Counted from the stretch's first letter, positions 30,750-43,500 are shown. The stretch is DNA of 64,000 nucleotides from Hanleya hanleyi (GCA_036873755.1 JAVTVY010037116.1:93428-157427); one strand, 5' to 3'. Program-made: numbers and translations. The notes: generated by a model not told the origin, from the sequence alone.

Positions 30750-30900
30750 TGGCGTCAAGGCGTTATGCTAGGGCGTTAAGGCGGACGTTGACGGGCGTCA
30801 CTGCATTTCCAATGAATTAGCGACAATTCCATGAAAATCAGAGCTTTTGGGCTAATTCACCAGGGCGTTGAAGCGTTGAGCTTGGCGTTGGCGGGCGTTG
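30750..30900 (+). repeat. AACGCC (GGCGTT) short-repeat cluster, right arm outer
   Basis: Mirror of 25966-26130: GGCGTCAAGGCGTTATGC, GGGCGTTAAGGCGGACG and GGCGTTGAAGCGTTGAGC. A GTT/TTG microsatellite (30688-30735) precedes it, mirroring the CAACAA tract at 26140-26175. Confidence 0.75.
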
Positions 30901-30904
30901 CTCA

Positions 30905-32268
30905 CAATTGCCTGCTTGCGCATGCGCAGAATGTAGACAACGGCCGAGACATTAGTCCAGGCGGGTGCCCCCTCACATAGGCTTCACATTGATACCTCAT
31001 ACGGCTCCATCGGCCCATTAGGGGCTCCCCCAGATCCTAAAACGTTCATTCCAATGCATTTTTCCCACAATTTCCTGTCTCCGCATGCGCAGAATGTTGA
31101 ATACGGACGACACACTAGTCCAGGCAGATGCCCCTCACATAGGCTTCACATTGATACCTCATTCGACTCCATAGGACCACTAGTGGCCCACCCAGACCCG
31201 AAAACGTATATGTCCATACCCTTTGTCCACCGCGCATGCGCAGAATGACGATATTCCTACCCCATATCCACCCAGTCAGATGCTCCTTCACGAATGCTTC
31301 ACATTGATACCTCATACGACTCCATAGGACCAATAGTGGCCCACCTCGACCTCAAAACGTCTATTTCCATACTCTTGGTCTACTGCGCATGCGCAGACTG
31401 ACGTCAGTTCCACGTTACACCCACCCCGCCGGATGCTCCCTCACACAGGCTTCACTTTGATACCTCATACGACTCCATAGGACCACTAGTGGCCCATCCA
31501 GACCCCAAAACGTCTATTTCCATACCCTTTTCCCACAATTCCCTGTCTGCGCATGCGCAGAATGTTGACAACGGCCGAGACGCTAGTCCAGGCGGATGCC
31601 CCCTCATGTGTGCTTCACATTGATACCTCATACGACTCCATAGGACCACTAGTGGCCCACAAGGACCCGAAAACGTCTATTTCCATACCCTTTTCCCACA
31701 ATTGCCTGTTTGCGCATGCGTAGAATGTTGACAACCGTCGAGATACTAGTCCAGGCGGATGCCCTCTCACATATGCTTCACAGTGATACCTCACTCGACT
31801 CCATCGGCCCATTAGGGGCTCCCCTAGATCCCAAAACGTCTATTTCCATACCCTTGATCTACCGCGCATGCGCAGAATGACGATATTCCAACCCTACACC
31901 CACCCGTCGGATGCCTCCTCACCTAGGCTTCACATTGATACCTCATATGACCCAATCGGACCAATAGTGGCTCCCCTAGACCCCAAAACGTCTATTTCCA
32001 TACCCTTGGTCTACTGCGCATGCGCAGAATGCCGATATTCCAACCTCACACCCAGCCGTCGGATGCCCCCTCACATTGGCTTCACATGGATACCTCATAT
32101 GACCCAATTGGACGATTAGTGGCTCCCCTAGACCCCAAAACGTCTATTTCCATACACTTGGTCCACCGCGCATGCGCAGAATGACGCTATTTCAACCCCA
32201 CACCCAGCCCATCAGATGCCCCTTAACGAATCCTTTACATTGATACCTCATACGACCCAATCGGACCA
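30905..32268 (+). repeat. ~155-bp tandem repeats with NRF1-like sites, right arm
   Basis: About nine units inverted relative to 24462-25965, with GCGCATGCGCA cores near 30918, 31083, 31231, 31386, 31550, 31712 (one base changed), 31864, 32018 and 32168. Flanking blocks are TTCACATTGATACCTCAT, AAAACGTCTATTTCCATACC and GGCCCA/GGCTCCC. Units on the two arms have diverged more than the genes, as expected for tandem DNA. Confidence 0.9.
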
Positions 32269-35140
32269 TCCATACCCCATACAGGCATTTTCCTGTATAG
32301 ATTTAATATGCAAATGTTCGAATCAGGGAAGATAACCCGGCATTTGCCAAAAATCACAAAAGTGCATCAAGAGTTACCTCCCCATTGGAACTCTTCTGTG
32401 TTGGAGGTAGTTTTCCTCCCCATCGACCAAGTACCCCCTTAAATTTTACCCGGTGGGGACAAAAATGTTGGCATCCAGCCAATGCTGATGCAATCCATAA
32501 CCTTGAGCTGGTGGCGCCCCCTGTCGGATGATTTAGGGAAATCAAGAGTTACCTCCCTGGAAAACGTGACCTTTTTTAGCCTTATACTACTACTCACCTG
32601 TACTGGTTATTGCATACCAGGATAGATGAAATTGTTATCTGAATTTAGATAGAATATCTGACGTTTAGATGGAAACTATTTTGGCTGTTACGTTTGAGGA
32701 AAAAAAAATAATTTATTCAATTTTCCACGGAAATCTGTGTTTCTTACAGAAACAATTTTCGGGTTTTATACTGCTGTGAAACAGTGTTGACGTACGTTTG
32801 GCATTGGACATTCGTCTTTTTTATTTGCATTTTCGTGTACATTTTGTCATGGAATTTTTTATTTTTCTGAATAATGAAACCTTGAAACAAAATGATATAG
32901 CATCATTATTATACATCCCCCAGATAGCACATTAGTTTTCAGAATGATGTGGGAGGGTGTGCGCATTGCTCTTCTAACGTGTTGTTAAAGTACTGATACA
33001 TGTTGGTATAGTACTGGTACATTATTTGTAACTGTTACAGTAGAAAGGTGTACAGTCTTCATGTCTTACCTTCGACTGGAGAGAAAGAAGGAGATGGCCA
33101 CATGAAAACATCATTCTTTTTGAGCTTGCCAAAATATATCTGATGACAGCCTCGGGCAAAATGGCATCTGGTTCATAAATGTTATTTCATTGTTAAACCG
33201 CGAAATTTATATTTCGGTTCCTGTCAATTTCGTAAAAAAATCTGTTTCATTGTATAAGACTAAAATGGTTTGAGCAATTCTTGCGAGATTTTTTTTTCAA
33301 TAGATTTTGTTTTTGTATTAAAACTTCACATTCTGTTGTTTGCCAATCTATGAAAATTAATCCTATCTGCTCCCCCATTTGGATATGTCGCTTGCAGGAT
33401 CTAAACGGTTTGCTGTAACGCGAGTGTCAACCAATCTCGAGAGCTCTTCATAGTGCTTTGAAGGGAAAGTGCTTTCTGGTTGGCTCAACCGAATCACATG
33501 CCAAACCGTTGGGGAGTCTTCTGATGTTGCCGCTCTCCCGCCAAATTGGCACCATAATGCGGAGTAGAATTATGGACTGGTCCTCGGCGTAAACTTTGGG
33601 TTAAAGCAGAGACCATGACCCTATCCCCCTTCCTGGCTGCTAGTAAAGTAGTTAAAATGCGGTCAAGATGTCATAAGATTATTAAATATTCATGAGCTGG
33701 GTGCGATGAACACCAAATTCGATTGAAATCAGTAAGATCTTACATAGCGACATATACGATTGGGGAGCATATATATTAATTGGTTTATGCAGAATACACA
33801 CCCATCACAAGGTACGAGATACAAGATACAAATTGTTTTATTTAACGTCGGCTAACATGGGAAATAAATTACATTAGCTATGAAGCTATTTTTTCGACAA
33901 TATCACCAAAATCTAGACAAAGAAACGACGGAAACGCTTATGATGGCGATGATGATGAAGATGACGTCGAGGAAACTGAAAACTCTGACTGACTGGATAT
34001 TACTACAGTTCCCTCAGATTACTGACCAATGCAATTTATCAAACTGTTTTTTCAAATATTCAAATGAATCAATCAGCTTGACCATAGCTTTAAGAAATGC
34101 AAGTTTACATTAGCCTTTTTCAAATGACCCAATGTGTTGATCTAGAGGACGTTCTTCGGTCTTCAGGCCCAGTTACACAAGAAACTTCGCCAATCTTCCC
34201 AGACCAATAGGGCTATATATGGACATATTTCTGTTAGAAGATGAATTGTCAACCATCGTAGGAGGGAACACGTTCTTTCTGAAATTACATTAAACAAATT
34301 CTGCCTATTATTATTTCGTGATGTGCGTTTCTGGCTAGGCAGTCAATATAGTTCAATACAGCATAGAATTTCGTCTTGTATATAATCATCTGGGTATTTG
34401 CCGAGTTTTAACGGGTGAGAAAAAATGCAATAATCTTCAGCGATACCAATATTGCCGCTTATTCTAAAGGAGCTGGGGAACTATTGGAACTGTCACTCCG
34501 GAGGGGGTTCCTATATTTGAACATGGTACAATGCAAATAATCATGGGAGAATGTGCACGACTTCATGGAATTCTTTGAAATATTTACTATTCTATACAAG
34601 AGACCAAAACTTAGATCATACAGCTCGGACTAACTTGTACGAGATTCTGTCCTGTATTTTATAGCAACGGAACACCGGGGTTATACGCAGCGAGCCTGTC
34701 GCGATTTTGTAGAGTGATTTTCGCTCGAAGGAACTTTTATTTTTAACGTGTTCATAATTATCACATTAGTATTTCAAATTTCATCTTGATTTTTTTATGG
34801 AGATGGTTTGCGAAATGGAAGGTTGAAGATTTGGTGCTCGCCACGACATGCTTTTAGTGCCGCTATTTCATCCCCGAGAGATGTTTTTAGTTGAGCGAAA
34901 TTGAACGTCACACAACGCCATCGACTTATCTTTAAATTTAAAAATTACTATCTCGACATTTAAGAAAAATCTCACATTATGGTCCCTAGACTCTCCCATA
35001 CATATACAGGCAGCTACACGGTAGTGTTTTGGTGGAATTATCTGCTTGGTTGCCTTGCGTCTTCAGTAGACCTAACACTTGATGACGCTTGATCCATCTT
35101 TTTATTCACGCGATGATGTGTCCATCCATTCTCTACATAG
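32269..35140. other. Non-coding; nothing firm recognised
   Basis: AT-rich DNA. 32360-32545 contains CAAGAGTTACCTCCC-type blocks twice and the inverted match to 24301 (CCAATGCTGATGCAATCCA), looking like an old dispersed repeat. The remainder has only chance open frames. Confidence 0.45.
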
Positions 35141-35775
35141 CAGGTGATCAATTACATGAAATCTTGAAATTTTTGAGAGAGAAAGAATAAATTGGTCGAA
35201 CCCACGACGCCGGCTGAACGCGCTGATGCTCTACCGACTGAGCTATGAAGGCCCATAAGTATTATACCCGTGAATTATCCTTGTGATGACCAACCTTCTC
35301 TCTCGGTGTTGGTTTTATAATAAAGACTTGATATATGATATGGCTTATAGCTCGCGACTAAGACATACATACACATGAAATGATTTTTGATAGAGATCTA
35401 GCATCGCTTGTGTAACACGACAATAATTTAATTGTCAAAACACAGTGCCTCTTCGGAATGCGAGGATCACGCGTTGACAATTAAATTGATGTCGTGTTAC
35501 ATGTGAGACATGAATAGGCCTGAAACCTGATGATGTTATATCCCACTTCTATCCCTCCATGCAGTGTACACCCATGAAAACTGAATGGCAGGTGGGAATC
35601 GAAATACAATTCAATTACCGGCCAACTCCTTCATGCAACACGAATTGAAATTCATCGGTGTATCGGGTTACATATAGGACCACAATTGTGGCACATTAAC
35701 TGTGTGTTGACAATTAAGTTAGTGTCGTGTAAGATAAGCGATGCTAGATTTCTGGATAATTGATCACCTGTCATG
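35141..35775 (-). mobile_element. SINE-like element with tRNA-derived head and inverted flanks
   Basis: On the minus strand, 35254-35194 reads like a tRNA 5' half and T-loop: a TAGCTCAGTCGGTAGAGC A-box/D-arm and a GTGGGTTCGACC B-box. No matching 3' acceptor strand is present, so it is tRNA-derived rather than a tRNA gene. The region is bracketed by inverted pieces, CAGGTGATCAATTA at 35141 against TAATTGATCACCTG near 35757. Within it, TCTAGCATCGCTTGTGTAAC near 35397 pairs with a copy near 35735. Boundaries are uncertain; more than one insertion may be nested. Confidence 0.55.
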
Positions 35776-36319
35776 CAGATGTCTGAAAGCACAAAACATC
35801 ACTTGATTGAAAGAGGGATACTATGTTATCACGGTTAAGGTCTATTGTATAATGATTCTCCTGTTATTTAATTTAATTGTATAGTTCTTCAGGTGATAGA
35901 TATAGTATAAAACGACACCACGTTCCAAACCTATTGGCAGGGTTGTGAAATTAACAGTTGAAGACTCTTTGTTTGCAACTGGTCACATGTTATCGCGTTA
36001 CTGTACTAACATGAAGCTCCCCTCTCTCATCAAAGTGGTGTGGCCAACGTTCGAGTCTATAGTGCCGCCGTGAGTATAGATGACGTGGGAATTCCAAATA
36101 TCAAGATATAGTGCGGATGATCAATAGGGCGTTCAACTTGGTGCATGTTCCAGATCGTATTATTCAGGAATGACCAATAAAACATATAAGTGTGACATAT
36201 ATGACTCGACAAATATATGTAGGTTTATTGTTTCAGTGAGAAATTTAAGCCGTACGACGTCGGACATTACAGGTTAGTTTTTCTTCTTTTCTTGCATTTA
36301 CCAGGCTACCCCATGTTAA
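35776..36319. other. Non-coding; nothing recognised
   Basis: No coding, RNA or repeat feature could be supported in this stretch. Confidence 0.4.
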
Positions 36320-36700
36320 GGCGTTTACTCCATCAGACGTCCATGATTGTCATCCATTAATATCTGATGAGTTGCTTGAGCTGATCTGTCATAACAGCTC
36401 CCGAGCTAGCTTATCTAATTCCACTTAAGCCGGTGCTAGGGGCCGTGTGGATGCTTCATAGTCTCCACATGAACACCTGCAATGAAAGCGCGGCTGAGAT
36501 ACTAAGGCTACGTCCGAGAATCCACCGTATTCTCGGGTCTGAATGTTAGGTGTCGACAAATACTTTTCCATAGAGTCATATGGTTAATTCTTAGTCGCCA
36601 GATGTCAATTTTCCCCATCTCTTGCATATCGCTCCAATACAAACATTTATATGAGAAGACAGGTATTGCAGACAAAACGATCTCGGGTATAAATTTCATG
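36320..36700 (+). repeat. Dispersed repeat, copy B
   Basis: Second copy of the repeat at 790-1335, with the same blocks in the same order and the 43-base internal unit present once. A poly-G tract (36727-36740) follows shortly after. Confidence 0.7.
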
Positions 36701-37699
36701 AATTATATGTAAATATAATCACATGTAGGGGGGGGGGGGGCTATTGTTGAACAAGCACCCCCTGCTATATCAGTCGTTTCTATACAAATTTTACATAAGC
36801 TGACTAGTTTAAACTACTTGCTTCTGTTAATATAGATCGTTGTCATGGCAGCAGCCTCGCTTTCATCCCACTTACACAGATGATCGGAGTGGCAATAATA
36901 TAAATGCATCCGTTGTGGTGATGTTCACTGCGCGACAGTTACATGACGTCATAACAGTGATGATGTCATCAGCGAATATATAAAGACAATCAGACACAGT
37001 CTCAGTCGATTACTCCCAGAATTCCAATATCCGCTATCTTCATTTTCGTGACAAGATGACGGACGAAAAGCGTTCATGATTCACAGTTGGAATCTTGCCG
37101 GATATTTTCCACAATGTCGTCGCACAGCAGTAGTCTGACATCCATACACTTTGAAATGAAAGTGACAGAACATATTAATGCAAATTAAACGTGTATTACA
37201 ATTAAAGATATGTTTATCTGCTACAAATTGGGTTAGTCGACCTCCTCGATAAAAACTCGACAACACAGTGAGATACTAAAGAAAACCCTCCTAGATACCC
37301 TATCATAATCTAAAGTGAGAATGACTTGCACTCGAACAGGCTGCTTGATTTCTGTGCAGGTCCTAGAAAGTAGAAAGCGAGTTGGCATTTTTTTATCCGA
37401 ATTGATACAGGTTTCACTTTCGCGGAATTATTGATTTGTTTACCGAAGTTCGTCTGTGTTCTCGGCCATTTTTCACAAGCTCCAAACAGGCTTATCTTCC
37501 CTTCTTCCATGTATGCTCTGGTATAATGAGAGACAAGACTGTTCGGATGTTGCATTTTTCAGTGCAGTTGGTTCAGTTAGATGAATGTCCGCGTAGTGGA
37601 AACCATCGCTAGCCAGATCTATGTCTCTACGTTATCCTTCCCGCCGAAAAATCTGAAACAGAGAGGTGTGGTTAACGGGGTGATAAATGACTCACCATA
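36701..37699. other. Non-coding; nothing recognised
   Basis: AT-rich DNA; short chance open frames only. Confidence 0.4.
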
Positions 37700-38060
37700 C
37701 ATGAACGGTGTTGCGGCATATGGTGCAGGGGTCCATTGAACACATCATGGGTTTTACATATACATGGTCTTCAAATGAACATTCACAATCAAAGCTTGAC
37801 TGAGATAAATCAAGCTCCAGAATAGGACTTGGAAATTTAAATGACGAAAGAAAAGAGGTCAGTAAGAAGTATTTTATGTAAAGAATTTGATGATGTCTTG
37901 GTGCTAGCATTGAAAACAGCTGATCCATTCTCTCTTGCGCGAACTCATTTTTTTCTTCATGCACGCTAATATTTGAAATTGATGGTCGTGTGAAAAAGAT
38001 CTTCGATTATTGACGCGGTCATTTTTTTGTGAACGACGGCTGAATATTGAATGGTGGATC
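37700..38060 (+). repeat. Dispersed repeat, family of 16800-17165
   Basis: Shares with 16860-17150 the ordered blocks CACAATCAAAGCTTGACTGA, GATGTCTTGGTG, and the ending CGATTATTGACGCGG...GACGGCTGAATATTG (38003-38050). The class is unknown. Confidence 0.65.
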
Positions 38061-38469
38061 TGACGACTAGAATATGGTGTAACCTTGTACTCTTTGCATA
38101 ATATCTTATTGGTGTTAATCAAAAACATTTTTAAAAAAGACGAAAAAAAAAAATTGAAAAAAAAATGACAGTGACGGAGGCTATAGCTATGGGGGAAATC
38201 ATCGAAACGACAAAAAAACTTATATTGCACATCTCTGCACATCAAAGTTACTAAGTGTTTTCTACGTAAATGTAAAAACTTTCGATCAAATAATATCAGA
38301 CATGGTCCGGACAAGCATCTATTTATGTTCAAGAATATGGGCCAAATTTCTTCGAAACATGTAAACTGCGCATCTGAAAACTCCTCGGCTCTGGGCGCCA
38401 GTTATACATAATTTATTTAGTTTGAACCGTATAATTTGAAGATGTTAGGAACACCAAGCGGTTAAGAGA

Positions 38470-39680
38470 CAAATATACAGATTAATAAAAATTTTGCAAT
38501 TAGAAATGGCCCCAAAGATTTCCGACCAGTCAGAGGAACCGGCAGTCATTACTTGTCTCTTGAGGTATCGATGATGCATACCCAGTATCACGCTGAACAT
38601 TTGAACAGTATCAACGGATATATAGACCAATGATTTGACATGAATTAAGACTGGCCGCCAGGGTTTCCATTCAATCAGAGAAAACGGTTCTGTCATTCAT
38701 TGTTAGTCTCTTGATGTATTGATGATGTATACAAAGTCTTGCATCAGACACTTGAACAGTACCGAAGGTATAGATTTTGCATAAGTTTTCCACATAATCA
38801 GATAAACAGAGAAATTTGTAAATTGTTTGATGTATTGATGATGTATAATTTCATATGAAGCACAAAACGGTATATCAGAGATATAGATCATTGGTGATTT
38901 TGAATGAATTCTAAATGGTCACCAAGTACGTTTCCGCCCAATCAGATGCATCGATGATGTGTATCAAGTTTAATATTGAACACTTCAACGTTATCAAAGA
39001 TATAGATCAGTAATGACTTTGCATAAATTAAAAACGATCGCCAAGATTTCTACCCAATCAGAGAAACCAGTTCTGTCATTCATCGCAAGTCTCTTGATGC
39101 ATCAATAATGTATACCAAATTTTACATCAAGCATTTGAACGGTATCAGAGATAGAAATCATTAATAATTTTGCATAAATTAAAGATGGCCGCCCATCCTT
39201 CCCGCCACTCAGAGGAACTGATGTGGTTATTCATTACATGTCTCTTGATGCATCGATGGCTTATACAAAGATTCGTATAGAACACTTAAATGGTATCAGA
39301 GATATACATCATTAAAGTTATTGTATAAATTGAAGATGGCCGAAAGCTTTCCACCCAAACAGGGAAACTGGTTCAGTCATTCCTTGAAAGTGTCTTGATG
39401 TATCCATGATCTATGCCAGTTTTCACACAGAACAGCGAAATGGTATCCGAGGTACACAAGATTAATGGTTTCGCATAAATTCAAGATGGCCACAAAGTGC
39501 AATAGGGTTCTGGGTCACGAGCATATGAATGTGCACTGCAAGATTGGTGTGCCTAGGGTAAGTCGTTCTAAAGATATATGGGTAACGAAAATGCTGTGAC
39601 GAACAGACGGAAGGACGGACAGACGACAATACCCTTCGGTCAAATTTTAGCCGAGGGGTAAAAACAAAACAGTGAACATT
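38470..39680 (+). mobile_element. Pearl-like element: ~150-bp tandem core repeats plus ACGG-type microsatellite
   Basis: Seven to eight diverged units of about 120-153 bases share TTTTGCATAAATTAAAGATGG, CCAATCAGAGAAAC, AAGTCTCTTGATGCATCGAT and GGTATCAGAGATATAGATCA. The array ends in GACGGAAGGACGGACAGACG (39605-39625) and a short tail. Core repeats of ~160 bp next to an ACGG microsatellite are the hallmark of the bivalve 'pearl' family, thought to be non-autonomous Helitron-related elements. The identification rests on this layout only. Confidence 0.6.
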
Positions 39681-40330
39681 TGCAAGGTACTAAGGAGTTT
39701 CCAAGTTTTCTATCAAATATTACGATAACTGAAATGTGGACTGAACAATCATATATTAATGTTCACCATGACCCCGAGGAAAGTCATCGAATCAGACAAA
39801 AACTTTATTGTGCACATCTACAGGGTACTAAGCATCTTTCACGTAAGTTTCGAACTTCTTCGCCACTTTGTAAGGAAGATAGAGGGAGGACAACATTGTA
39901 CAATATAGGATATCTTAATGTCTTCGATAAAGGGCCATAATTCTGTGAGAAATAACCGAAAGGAGTAAAACAACCCTGAAAGCGCACATCTGGACGATAC
40001 TAATCATCTTCCACGAAAGTTTCGAGGTTGTCGATCGAATAGTAACCGAGATATGGACTGGACAAGTGTATATTGATAGTGACGATAAAGGGCCATAAAT
40101 CTGATCGAACGGGCAAAAAATATCACAGTGCAGATCTACAAGTTCCAAAGTTGTCGATCAAATGGTCATATGGACTTCTTCGGAGGGAAGATGGGGGGGG
40201 GGGGATAATAATAGACATTTCTTTCTGGTCAAAAGGCCTTCGAAAACAATGTTGCGGTGACACTGTTTTTCTTTCAAACTTGTGTTTTTTATTTTATTCT
40301 TGGAAGAACCCCGATTGAGAACAGTTATAT
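39681..40330. repeat. Degenerate dispersed repeat segments
   Basis: Loosely repeated blocks such as AAAGGGCCATAA(T/A)TCTG, GTCGATC(A/G)AAT and CACATCT(A/G)CA occur two or three times with ~160-250 base spacing. A related block lies at 38200-38400. It ends in a poly-G run (40195-40203). Probably an old tandem or interspersed mollusc repeat. Confidence 0.5.
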
Positions 40331-40549
40331 AAGCGTATGTCCGGCTTCAATCCTGAAAAATTCTCTTCAACGTTATTTCAACTGTTAACAACCTTTTCTA
40401 ACTATTGAAATAACGTTAATACAAGTCCACTGTTGATGATTTTTGTCTTTGCTAAGGGAGATAATTTTGTGCAAATAGTTTTTGACGAGCATGGTTCTTA
40501 CACGTACCAGAAACAAAATAATGTTTGGCTTGAGGAGCACATTCTCAGT

Positions 40550-43500
40550 TAGAACAGCTGTTGTTTGATCGAGAAATTGAACAGAAAACAGTTAGTTTGT
40601 TCATCTTGCCGTATGACGATTAATGGAGTAAAACAAAATTGGTATGGCTGATATTTTTGTTTTCCTCGAGGTAAATGGATTAATTAGTCTCGAGTTGCAC
40701 GAATTATTTGATTTAACCGAGGCCCGCGAAATACCTTACTTCAGCTACATCTAATCAGAAAAAGTTGAATTATTTGTGCCAAATGTCTCATAACTAGCTA
40801 GTTTACTTGAAATAACACGATAATAAAGATTAGTAAACTCAATATAATTAAGATGTGGCAAACAATTGTCAAAATCATTGCGTGAAGCAGTTTGAAAACA
40901 GACATTCAGATTTGCTCTTGTTTTCCGTACAGCCATCATGAATCAATAACTAGGCCATGTTATGCGCCGACCGAGGGTACTCTTGCTTATTTGCTGGGGC
41001 AAGGGTTAATTTGATTTCTGATTTTGGGTAGTTCCGGATATCCTACTTTACACTGGCCCTCGTGAAATGATTGCTAAAATTATATTTGATGTCAGTACGC
41101 AGGGAAGATATATAGCTTTTATAAAGAAGCCCCAATTTCGCTGAGTCTGAAGAAAGATTTTTCTTTTAAACGCTAATACCAGAACAAATTTCAGTCTGTC
41201 AAATCTGCCGTGGCGCCAGCGAAAGTCATTCTACATTGATGAGAATTGTTAATATGAGAGCTGAACATCCATGAAACTCTCTTTTTTTTGCAGTCGAAGT
41301 TTTATTGGGAACTGCAGCGTTAATTCGAATTAGGAGACAGGAAGATGTATACAAAATTTAATGGTTGCTATTCAAGGGTTAACACGAATTCTTGGTCTTT
41401 GGTATTGTTCCAAGATTGTCCCATCGCCGATTTAGGTTCCGGGACAAGATATGGAGCAGGATGACACATGTGGATGGTGATAGAGGATACCAAAACTCAT
41501 TTCCCCTATCTTCTAACCCGCGAGATTTTTGTCAAAGAACCCCATGATCACACTATCATATATGCGTCGGTTTAACCCATTGAAATCCGATATACTTGAT
41601 CATAAATATGTTTAACCATTAAAAAAAAATGGAATTGCCTTTCGTGAGGACAGGCAGTTTGAAAAATGACTAAACGTGACCTTCGTGCGGGTGTTTGCAA
41701 TAATTGGCGAGGCACAATATGGCCATTGGAATCTACTATGCCAAATCTTGCCTAAGAAATTCAGTTTATCTCACCGCGCGAAAAGTTTATATGAGTTAAT
41801 GCTCTTGAGGTCATATTTCAAGACGTGCTTTTTTTCATCCTCAGCAGCAATGTACATAGAATTCTTCCAGTTACGGTGATATTGGCTATTCAAAGGCATC
41901 TGCTCTTATCTTCCGGGTTAATCGCCACTATGACATGAACTGACAGTCAAGTAATATCCCATTTTCTGTATTTTTTTCTGCTTCATGGCAGGACCTTCCT
42001 ATTCTTTGAACGGCAACAGCCGTGATTGAAATGGCTTGAATTGCATGAGGATAAATGCTATCGTTATGGTTTAAAGCCATTGCAACCACATGCAAAACTG
42101 ACTTTGTGATATTCGTAACTTCCAAAGGCTAGAAACGAATGGACTGCTTAATAAAGCTGCCTCTCTCTAAGACTTAGTGTCATTCATATGTAAAAGGGTT
42201 TGCTTTCAGACATGATACACAAATACCGTACTCCTATGGATACTGTATCTGTGTTACATCAGTTTCATTAACCCTATCTGGCCTGGGCTTTTTGGGACCT
42301 GTTGTGGCCTGGGGGAAAGGGCGAAATGCCCCCCCCCCAATTATTTTTCTTACCCCTTGAGCTAGGAGGCTGAAACTTACCACACTATACCCTTGGGTCA
42401 AGCTCTACCAGAAACTGTAAAAAATCAAAGATGACCGCTTTGATGACGTCACTGTGACGTCATTTTCAAAAACGACATTTTTTGGTCGATTTTTCAGTCA
42501 GATTTTCCGAATTTTTTATTGATGCAATTTCTCCGCAAAAACTTTTATCGCGGAAAAGCAGAAATTTTGAAGAAATATGACAAAAACATCACTTTTCTAG
42601 GACCCGATGTGGCCGCCATCTTGAATTTACCCATGATCCTCTGCCCGAAGGGTTATGCAAATAGGCTCAAAATGACCCCAATATGATAAACTATAAAGTC
42701 ACGGAATTTGAGCTCCATTTGTTTTCGTTCCGGAGATAGCGCAGAAAGTTTGATAGGGGGGGGTCCCCTCCCCCCCAGGCCAGGTAGGGTTAATATATGG
42801 TAATATCGGACCTGTCACGAGGTTATGAGGCCCTTGTCACCAGGTTCTGGTCAAGTATTGGCGTCAGAACCGACATTCAGTATTCAGTCGTCGTGCGCGA
42901 AAGAATTTCCGCGTCAATGATCGGATTACATTTATGGTACACAATACCAAGCAACAGTTTTCAACGCTGACAGCAACACATGAAGACATTTCCACAACCA
43001 TTCAGCTAATCACTGATAGTGGATACGATATGAATTTATTCGGTGATGATGAGGGGAGGTCTCAACGATACATTAATGGATTGTGGCCGGATTTATGCCC
43101 CCGTTCGAATGCAACCAAGTTTCAATCTCAGTGCACCGGAACCAAGGTTTTAACCTCAATAGTTTTGCGACAAATATCCATTCCAAAGGACGGAGAGTCC
43201 AGCTTCAAGCCGAATTCTGAGAGGCAAACTCCAAGTATATTTGCACTTTGGGAAAGGCTCCAACACAAATATATTGAGAGGTTTAAGTATAGCCCCTCGA
43301 AGACATGTTTCTGATATTAGGGTTTATAGCGAAATTGTGGCATCTATACAAAAGTTATACATCTTCCCCGCGTAATGACACCAAATATAATTTAAGCCAG
43401 CATTTCACGCGGGCCAATGTAAAGTAGGATATTCACCACTGTCTCAAATCAGAAATCGAATTAACCCCTGCCCCGGCAAATAAGCGAGAGTACCCTCCTT

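Larger units (their letters stand above)
24462..32268. mobile_element. Giant inverted duplication carrying virus-like ATPase and C2H2 genes
   Basis: Two ~3.7-kb arms (24462-28172 and 28558-32268) are inverted copies at ~95% over the gene region, separated by a ~385-base unique centre. From the centre outwards each arm has: an A32/FtsK-like ATPase gene, a C2H2 zinc-finger gene, CAACAA repeats, AACGCC-type short repeats, and a tandem array of ~155-bp units with an NRF1-like motif. The arms end at TGGTCCGATTGGGTCG (left) and CGACCCAATCGGACCA (right). The ATPase is of the Polinton/adintovirus packaging type, so the structure is interpreted as a deletion derivative or inverted dimer of such an element. 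No integrase, polymerase or capsid gene is present between the arms. Confidence 0.8.

Noticed and set aside
24301..32503. Extending the giant palindrome to the 20-base inverted match at 24301 and 32482
   Set aside because: The match is real, but ~140 and ~215 bases of unmatched sequence separate it from the arms. It may be a separate host repeat, so it was left outside the element.
35194..35254. tRNA gene on the minus strand
   Set aside because: D-arm and B-box are good but there is no complementary 3' acceptor strand and the anticodon arm is poor. A tRNA-derived SINE head fits better.
37904..38332. 142-codon open frame on the minus strand
   Set aside because: Spans the end of a dispersed repeat and a low-complexity poly-A/T region; no domain, and the frame is not kept in other repeat copies.
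42934..43314. 126-codon open frame
   Set aside because: It lies inside a duplicated non-coding repeat; the sister copy (46000-46560) does not keep the frame open, so it is not conserved as protein.
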